Of a stretch of DNA of 64,000 bases, positions 56,681 to 64,000 are shown piece after piece. The stretch spans positions 4,154,001 through 4,218,000 of the forward strand of contig NC_085124.1 in the NCBI RefSeq assembly GCF_030269925.1, given 5' to 3'. The position numbers and the translations under genes were made by a program. Below the pieces are notes generated by a model that had not been told where the DNA came from, did not search any database, and saw nothing but the letters and a program-made list of their open reading frames with translations. The DNA is from Bombyx mori (lineage: Eukaryota; Arthropoda; Insecta; Lepidoptera; Bombycidae). Numbering within the stretch: position 1 is the stretch's first letter; the number at the start of each line of letters is the position of its first letter.

Positions 56681-57080
56681 CACAGGTTTAAGTGTACGAG
56701 TAAATTTGCAATTTTCACGTTCCTGCTTTGTGTCCAGCCTCAACAGCTGCGTACGTGTAAGAGGCTCTAAGTTGCCTATAAAACAGTAGTTTTACAGACC
56801 AGTATATGACAGCACATAATCTCGGAACCAGCACGCGTCACTGCACTATACCATAGCTTTTTCTTTCATTCGAGTAATGCGAAAAATATGTCGAAGGCCG
56901 AGTGGGCCGCATTCGGAATCCATCATAAATCACTGGCCGGCTCTGTGCAGAATGCGCTCGTCGGTCCGTGCTAAATCCACCCCTGGACAATCAAATGTGG
57001 CACAGAATCGATTCGGAACAGTAAGACCAAATTTATTCTTGAAAACAATTCTGATATTTTTATTTCAAACTCTACATCTA
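56681..57080. other. No recognised gene
   Basis: 56885-56990 is somewhat GC-rich (atgtcgaaggccgagtgggc) with no long frame. Confidence 0.35.
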
Positions 57081-57082
57081 TT

Positions 57083-57190
57083 GTTTTTATTGCCCTTATA
57101 GGCAGATGAGAAGGCCTACCATATCGTGAGTGGTTACCTTCGCCCATGGACTTCAGCAACGCCAGGATCAGAGCCAAGCCGCTGCCTACA
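57083..57190 (-). mobile_element. Tail C LINE 3' end, diverged
   Basis: tttttattgcccttataggc to agccaagccgctgcctac. Confidence 0.75.
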
Positions 57191-57606
57191 GTAAAATTCA
57201 ATTTTTTTCTTTTTTTTCTTTTGATTTTTTGACACGACTATATATATTAAAAATCACGTATGTTTTGAAACACAAATATGTTAATAAAATGCGATAATGG
57301 TAATAAAACTCTTTGTCTTTTTATTTTATTGGAAGTGGATAAAATTCTGGAAAACAACCATAAAACAAATACATATAACAATAATAATAATATGTCGTAA
57401 CGAATTTGTGTTACGGCTTCATCTATTCTGTGTCTCGGATAGTCGAGTCCATCCGAAATATGTTCAGAAAATACCACATCCGGCTTCATAAAAACAATAC
57501 GTAATCTTGGAAAAAAATGTTGGGTCTCGTATCTGGAATGTATTTGCATATTTTGTTGGACATCTCTGAAATAAGTTCCGGTTACGGAAGCTGATAGATG
57601 CTATAC

Positions 57607-57935
57607 CCTTTTTTTATTGCTGCGATTGGTGAACGAGTTCACGGTCTATCTGGTGCGAAGTTGCCGGAGCCTAGACTCCTAACAATGCGAGTTCCAACAC
57701 CCAGTTTGAGGAATGAAGTCAAAGTCTAGATTGTAGTTTTTTTTCTTGCCTAATCGTTTCAAACTACACGCCGGTTACGCGGCTTAGCCTGGGACTTGCT
57801 AATACTAGCCCTAGCAAGAGCAGTGCTTCGATGAATCTACTATTACATTATATAAAGGTTGTCTCATTCTTCAGACCGGAACGCGTGAATGATTCGCGTC
57901 AAAAACAGGTAGGAAAATGATGGAAATAATCGGGG
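57607..57935 (-). mobile_element. Old Bm1 split by a Jockey-like LINE tail
   Basis: 57607-57720 is a decayed Bm1 tail and body, and 57855-57935 (ttctcattcttcagaccgga) is its continuation. 57733-57850 between them is the minus-strand LINE tail (cttgcctaatcgtttcaaac, agcaagagcagtgcttcg). Confidence 0.6.
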
Positions 57936-58032
57936 TGGATTTACATTACGCCCTAATTCAATATTAAAGATCTTTATTGACTTTATTAATATGTACTTCA
58001 CAATATCCAGATTCACAAGTGTGTAGCTAGGG

Positions 58033-58290
58033 TGTCATCATCATCATCAGCCTGCGGCAGTCCAATGCTGGACATAGACCTCTCCCAAAGCTCGCAACTG
58101 AACCCGATCTTCATTCTACGCATCCAGTTACTGCCAGCTGCCCTGCGCAGGTCGTCGCTTCATCTAGCAGGAGAGCGTCCCACACTGCGTTTGCCGGTTC
58201 GCGGTCTCCATTCCAGAACACATCTACCCCAACGGTTATCGGTTCTGCGACATATGTGACCAGCCCACTGTCACTTCAGCTTACTGACTC
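58033..58290 (-). pseudogene. RTE-type LINE C-terminus and 3' end
   Basis: The minus strand reads WAGHICRRTD, then LEWRPRTGKRSVGR, then RWSDDLRRAAGSNWMR, the classic end of RTE-type proteins. It closes with a run of atg/cat repeats at 58033. Confidence 0.7.
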
Positions 58291-58294
58291 TGTG

Positions 58295-58445
58295 AGCTGT
58301 ATCGAGCGATACAGTACTCTGGTAAAATAACGCATGCAATGCAGCCAGCCCCCTGAGTTTCTTGCCGGATCTTCTCAGTGAGTCGCGATTCCGATGCGGT
58401 GGTAGATTATGCGAAGCACTGCTCTTGCTAACCCATTCCGCGTCA
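58295..58445 (+). mobile_element. Jockey-like LINE 3' UTR fragment
   Basis: ctgagtttcttgccggatct to actgctcttgctaaccc, same mark as 41764-42001. No A tail. Confidence 0.7.
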
Positions 58446-60468
58446 AACGCATTCACTAGTGAATTAAAATTTTTCAAACCTTCTATTTAGTGACTTCGTG
58501 TTAGGAATCATCAGTTTTATTTTTCAGTAGGTAGTCTTTGATTTCGGGAGCCGGTACCTCATCACAAGAAAAATAGTATTATTTTTCTATTTCTCTACAT
58601 GAATTATTTCAACACGAAAAGACATCTTATGACCTTAATATCATCATGAATACGAAAGTGAAATATGCTGTCTGTTACCATTTGAGACAACGACAACAAA
58701 CCGACGATTTTAAAAACCATAAAGAAACACGAACATCCCCGAAATTCTACCAACATCTCATGTTAACACCATAGTAAAATAAACACTCGTTTACACTGCA
58801 AAAAATACTATATCTTTTACATTGTACGCCCATGTACTTTACACAAATATCCAGTTACACAAGACCTAACATTACACTTTCGTCGCGAAGACAGAAAGTT
58901 CTTTTTAAATCGGTTCGTACCTGAAAAGCAGTACCATAAGTAACCATCAAACATCCACGCGTACTTAGAATAAATTTTCAATAGCCTTGTTCAAAACAAC
59001 CTTGAACCGTTGCGCCTTATCTCAAGGTTGTAAAGTAGAAAATACAATAGCTTTTCGCTCCCCCACAAAAGTTTCGGCAAAATTTAAAAGACAGGCACAC
59101 AGCATAGGTTACTTTGTTATTTTTATCTCTCTTTGTATTCGTCAGTTATATTCGGATCGTTAGTTTCTTAAGGATTTTACTTGGTAAGCTTATCTTTAGA
59201 AACTCGATTCTATAATGGCGATGAAATGTTAAAGTTTGATCTTAATGGGTTTTTAATACTTTATTTCGGAGGCTACTGGGTTCATCTATGATTGATGGCC
59301 TCTTTTGAAGGGCCTGGAGAAGTTTCATGTTTCGACAGAATTGGATGTATCATGTTTTAATTACTTATCGAGTTACAAAAAAAAATACTTGCCAAGGTTC
59401 ATTACGTAGCACTAGTAGTAGAAATGTTCTTTAGAAACACGACGGGAAATGATTTTTTATTAATTTATTTCTATTATTAACCAAATTCAGAGTTCTCAAC
59501 GAGCCTCGTTTATCCAAAATTTGGTTCGGTAATATCTAAACTTACTCCGAACTAAAATTAGATTTAAATTAACGCTATTAACTTTGATATGTATGATTGT
59601 ATAAAAATGATAAAGCAAGTTTTATTTTTATGATTCTGAAGTTTTAATTTTTGGTAACAAATATTCGAAACGCTGGTCTTTTTAGATAGATACAATGTAC
59701 CCAGCTATTTGTTTAACTTTAAAAATAATCAGTTACGACTATAAACGAAATCCCCCGAAATTAATGAAGAAAGGTACAAAGGAACTTCAAATTTAGAAGA
59801 TTAAATTTTCTAAAACACATCCCAGCTAACAAGTACGTTTTACTTAACAAATGATAGCATTCAAAGCAATGGGCCCAATATATCGCGGCAGGTGCGCTGC
59901 TAGCACGGGCTTTAAGCGAACGAGCTAGCGAGTGAAGGCATATATGTAATGAGCCGGAATAAGAAGTTCTCGCATTATGCTAATGCTCCTCGGAAAGGGT
60001 TGTTTGCGAGCTTAAAGGATTAAAGCGACTTAATTTTTAAAGCAACTTTTTGGGGAGAAACCTTTTAGATGTTTTTTTTGTGGGTGTCAACACCAATTGT
60101 GCGTTTTTTTTTTTTTTAATTTTGTCACCAAAGTAATATTTTTTACTGCCAGATATGTTTGGGTAACCAATAATTATCAGAAATTCAGCCCCTGTACATT
60201 TTACATTACAATGTTAACATTTTACACAAAACCCAAATAAATTACGCAATTTTATCTTGAGACACTGTTAGCAATCATTTCAATAACTCAAATATCTTAA
60301 TGAGAAAACAAAGAAGAAGATTCAATAATGTATGTGTTCGAAAGAGATGGTCTGTAGATAAAGGGCCCTGTGTAGTCGGTGTGATGGGGTTATACCTTAT
60401 TGTAGATCTTGGGGCATCATTGAAATCAACCTAAACGATAATACTCAGTACTAATAACCAGCGATGTG
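58446..60468. other. Long stretch without recognised repeats or genes
   Basis: About 2 kb of AT-rich DNA. 59880-60000 is more GC-rich (atatcgcggcaggtgcgctg, gctagcacgggctttaag). No coding sequence recognised. Confidence 0.4.
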
Positions 60469-60618
60469 ACATGAAGAGTGGGGCAGCCGTTGTACTAAAA
60501 AACTGAGACATAGAACTCATGCCTTGAGTTGGTTAATGGCATTTGCTTTGTAAATGTCTATGAGGTCCAGTAACCACTTAACACCGGATAGATAGAGAGC
60601 TCGTTCACCCATAAAAAA
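60469..60618 (+). mobile_element. Decayed Bm1
   Basis: gatgtgacatgaagagtggg to gctcgttcacccataaaaa, with many changes. Confidence 0.7.
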
Positions 60619-61026
60619 TGTATGTAGTCCACGGTACTTAACTCTACTCCCGACACTTCCTGCCTCCATGAATTATGATGATCAATCTAGATAATGTGGT
60701 CTAGAAGCATGATAAAACCTGTCGTCAGGAATAATAAACAAAACTGCACTATGCCTCTAAAATCATGGAAAAAAGAAGTTAGATTTTTTAAACTCAGAAT
60801 TCTAGTATTTTATTGTCCAAACGTAACATAAATTCTCATAGTTCACGACATATTTCAGAAACTTTTTAATGTTGACATCTCTATAAATTCAGGGTTTGTT
60901 TTGTGAGAGAATTCTTACAACGGTTCACAAATATGGCATGTCGCACGCTAACTGTCGAGATACGACCAAATATTTTCGTTTTGCAGACGAAAGCGGACGT
61001 AGGAAGTTAATGTCTTTCTGAATGAT

Positions 61027-62268
61027 AGTATTTTTAGCAACTGTTCTACCTGTACCTAGTATTTTTAGCAACTGTTCTATCTGTACCTGGTATTTTTAGC
61101 AACTGTTCTACCTGTAGGTACCTAATATTTTAGCAACCGTTCTACATGTACCTAATATTTTTAGCAATTGTTCTACCTGTACCTAATATTTTTAGCAACT
61201 GTTGTACCTGTGCCTAGTATTTTCAGCAACTGTTCTACCTGTACCTAGTATTTTTAGCAACTGTTCTACCTGTACCTAGTATTTTTAGCTTTTTTTTTTT
61301 TTGTTCCCTACCTATGCTGATAGCCTTGAGAGGCTATTTCAGCGTACCCTAGCTTGTGTAGGTGAGCTCGCGGGGCTCAAACCGGAGAATTGCTAACACC
61401 GCCCTAGCAAGAGCAGTGCTTCGCAGAATCTACCACCGGATCGGAAGCGCGACCCACTGAGAAGATCCGGCGAGAAACTCAGTGGGCTGTGTCTGTGGGT
61501 TAATTCGCTCGTCGAGCCCTTCGTCGCAAGCGACGGGTTCGGCGAGGACGGTGACCGGTGCTTGTATTGCCTAAAAGCACCGTTAATGGATCAGGAGGAT
61601 CCGTGATGACGTGCTTTGGGCGACGTCGACGGTTTACCAAACGGTCTACAGGATCGGGTATGTAGTTTCCGGCGGCTACGACAAGAGGGTTCTCATGTCG
61701 TGCCGCCTTCTCAAAGTGGCGCAGCGATGCCGACTGTAGATACTTACTGACGGGGTCGAGCTCCAGGTCATCGTGGAGGTCCACGTTCCTCTGGAACCAT
61801 GGTGCTCCGACGGCTATCCTGCAGAATCGGGATTGTATAACCTGAAGGGGTTTCAAGTTGGTGCGGGCCGCGTGAGCGAACACTACGCTTGCATACGTCA
61901 TGACGGGAATATTTTTAGCAACTGATCTATCTGTACCTAGTATTTTTAGCAACTGTTGTCCCTGTACCTAATATTTTTAGCACCTGTTCTACCTGTACCT
62001 AATATTTTTAGCAACTGTTCTACCTGTACCTAATATTTTTAGCAACTGTCCTACCTGTACCTAATATTTTTAGCAACTGTTGTACCTGTGCCTAGTATTT
62101 TTAGCAACTTTTCTACTTGTACCTAGTATTTGTAGCAACCGTCCTACCTGTACCTAGTATTTGTAGCAACTGTTCTACCTGTACCTAGTATTTTTAGCAA
62201 CTGTTCTAACCGTACCTAGTATTTTTAGCAACCGTTCTATCTGTACCTAGTATTTTTAGCAACTGTTA
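61027..62268. repeat. 31-bp minisatellite, split by a LINE
   Basis: The unit is tatttttagcaactgttcta followed by cctgtacctag, 31 bp. Roughly 8-9 units lie at 61027-61289 and roughly 11-12 at 61910-62268, with point variants (tag/taa, caactg/caaccg). Confidence 0.95.
61290..61909 (-). mobile_element. Jockey-like LINE, 5'-truncated, inserted in the minisatellite
   Basis: T run at 61290-61303 is the A tail. tatttttagc lies at 61280-61289 and again at 61910-61919, a 10-bp target duplication out of register with the tandem array. The minus frame from about 61909 to 61500 encodes VMTYASVVFAHAARTN, then SRFCRIAVGAPWF, NVDLHDDLEL and RRRPKHVITDPPDP, homologous to the C-terminus of the LINE at 25288-26522 but clearly a different subfamily. 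Confidence 0.88.
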
Positions 62269-62269
62269 G

Positions 62270-63479
62270 AATATCAATTCGTGTATCAAATTAATTCTCA
62301 CAATTGCCTTATTACCATGATCTACATAATAAAATGCAAATGCTAAGATTTTTTTTTTTCTAAAAATTATACCTAACAGCCGATCAACAAAATAAAAAAG
62401 TTTATATAAATAAAGAGCTATCAAAGTTTTAAGTGTGTTCATTTACGTGCTTTAAAAGAAACACCTATTTCAGCAACCTATTTCAATCCCCACCAAACTT
62501 TAAATGCTCACGTCTCAGTATTTGACTAACCAATTTAAATAGTTTTATGAGTTTATATTGGCATTTACTTATATCCACCATCAAGTTTTTTTATTTTTTA
62601 TTTTTCACTTAATTATAACAAGAACGTTACAAATTAAATGCGTTTATTGGTTTTGCTCAGAATATTTCATCAACAGAGCAACACATAGGCTCGTGTCTAA
62701 AAACATTATTATTTTCCAGAGATAGTTGAACTTGGAAAAGGTGTTTAAATTACTAAGGTATTCGACGTAACTGTTCCAGTTATTTTTATTATTACGGTAA
62801 CCGTTGTAAAACAAGTGGATAAACATACATTAAATTTTACTTCTTCAATGGCGAAAATTGTTTAAATCACATTATCAGGAAGCTTAATTACGGTATGAGC
62901 TTTCGTTTGGAATACAAATCATCCTGGAAACTTTTCTTTAATACGAGTTTTCAGAAAGTTGAGCCCCACAACTCGGGTTGGTGTAAAGAATTTAACATGC
63001 ATTTCGGCAAACTGCAAAAACACGCCTAAATTATATTTCAACGACAAACAACAGGGTACATTAAAGCACCGCCCAGGGAACTTATCTCATTTCCTTTGAC
63101 AGCGAGGTCAAAAAAAAAAAACACAACCTTAATAAAATTCAAAGAATTTCCGCAAACTTATGACAAAGGACATTCAAAATGACTTTACGTACTTTATAAG
63201 TCGTACCTATAAGAATCCGTCCGTACAAGCGGTTCGTTTTTGTGAATCGACAATAATTGGAGCATGATGTATAAATGAGAAAACGGCAGTGGCCTTTGTT
63301 GGATGAAATTAAGGCCGCGTTGTCATGACTACGGGACAAGCGAAGGAATACCGTAGGGGGTGACTGATGAGAGGTTTTGAGACTTGATTTGCGAATGTTT
63401 GAACTATTTTTACAGCGATAAAAGATTTTGTTGGCTGGCACAAAAATATATGCGTACTCTTGTATGTCTTTATCGTATA
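62270..63479. other. No recognisable gene
   Basis: AT-rich unique DNA. Confidence 0.4.
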
Positions 63480-63703
63480 CTAGCCGTACTCGCCCGCTTC
63501 ACTGGGCATTTAAAATTAACATAATTATTTATTGTCATTATTATTAGGGAGTCCAAAACTCATATAAATATTAGCCTATCCATTAAGTACATGTATTTTC
63601 TACATGGATACCAAGTTTCAAGTCAGTCGGATACATGTTTCAGTAGTTATAACGAAACATCCGTAAAAATCACTGTAGATTTATATATTACTCGTAGTAT
63701 AGA
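63480..63703 (-). mobile_element. Helitron family H3
   Basis: ctagccgtactcgcccgctt to actcgtagtatagat. Lacks an internal part relative to 16920-17169. Confidence 0.68.
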
Positions 63704-63774
63704 TAATAATAAGACTAATGGACATTTGATTTCAATTTGACTAGTGATATCAATTTTTATTTCATTTGATTTCA

Positions 63775-63996
63775 CTGTTGGTAGGACGTCTTGTGGGCCC
63801 TCACGGGTAGGTACCACCACCCTGTCTATTTCTGCAGTAATGCCCTTCGGTTTGAAGGACGAAGCAGCCATTGTATGTACTGTAAAACCCATGTCTCAAG
63901 ATGGATGACGGAATTTATGTTGTAGATGTACATGGAGTGCGGTAACCATTTAACACCAGGCGGTCCGTGAGCTTGTCCACCCATCTAATAACAAAA
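63775..63996 (+). mobile_element. Bm1 SINE, diverged, at the window edge
   Basis: From tgttggtaggacgtcttgtg to cacccatctaataacaaaat, with several small deletions. Confidence 0.85.
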
Positions 63997-64000
63997 TTAC

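Noticed and set aside
61023..62268. CRISPR-like regular repeat array
   Set aside because: The units are contiguous 31-bp tandem repeats without spacers, in eukaryotic DNA.

Overview
The window looks like nuclear DNA of a silkworm (Bombyx mori or a close relative). It is AT-rich and holds dozens of copies of one tRNA-derived SINE whose sequence I recognise as Bombyx Bm1. It also holds lepidopteran-type Helitrons, 5'-truncated non-LTR retrotransposons, an initiator tRNA gene and U1 snRNA-like loci. I see no intact multi-exon protein gene, no prokaryotic feature, no CRISPR array and no virus. Most long open frames are read-through of repeats.

Layout. 1-11.5 kb: old RTE, Helitron and LINE remnants, four-copy family 'G' (ends near ggaacgaagttcc and ggtgtcgtgggacacc), and a three-level nest at 8.07-9.57 kb (R1-clade LINE in an LTR-like element in a G element). 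11.5-15.5 kb: a near-perfect 2.0-kb tandem duplication. Each copy holds a Helitron and a minus-strand start exon of 30 codons ending in a 5' splice site; this is the best protein-coding signal in the window. 15.6-24 kb: Bm1 copies, Helitrons, an RTE pseudogene, and a U1 snRNA-like gene at 21.14-21.29 kb with about 300 bp of upstream DNA. 24.7-26.6 kb: a Jockey-like LINE with an open reverse transcriptase, inserted in a second LINE tail with a 13-bp target-site duplication. 26.7-31.2 kb: composite SINEs in a ~0.5-kb tandem pair and a ~0.4-kb inverted pair. 31.2-41 kb: Helitrons, a CpG-rich low-repeat island (33.04-33.49 kb), and a 1.02-kb non-autonomous hAT element with 8-bp target duplications. 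41-53.2 kb: an inverted-repeat element carrying a LINE tail, the tRNA-iMet gene with its Pol III terminator, an RTE reverse transcriptase C-terminus, and a second U1-like copy followed within 0.4 kb by an R1-clade tail. 53.2-64 kb: old SINE and LINE pieces and a 31-bp minisatellite split by a LINE.

How the parts relate. Non-LTR retrotransposons supply copying machinery, and Bm1 probably borrows it, since its 3' tail resembles that of one LINE family here. Likely functional host loci are few: tRNA-iMet, possibly the first U1-like gene, the duplicated start exon, and perhaps a promoter in the CpG-rich island. Family names for repeats come from recognition, not a search; boundaries without target-site duplications are approximate.
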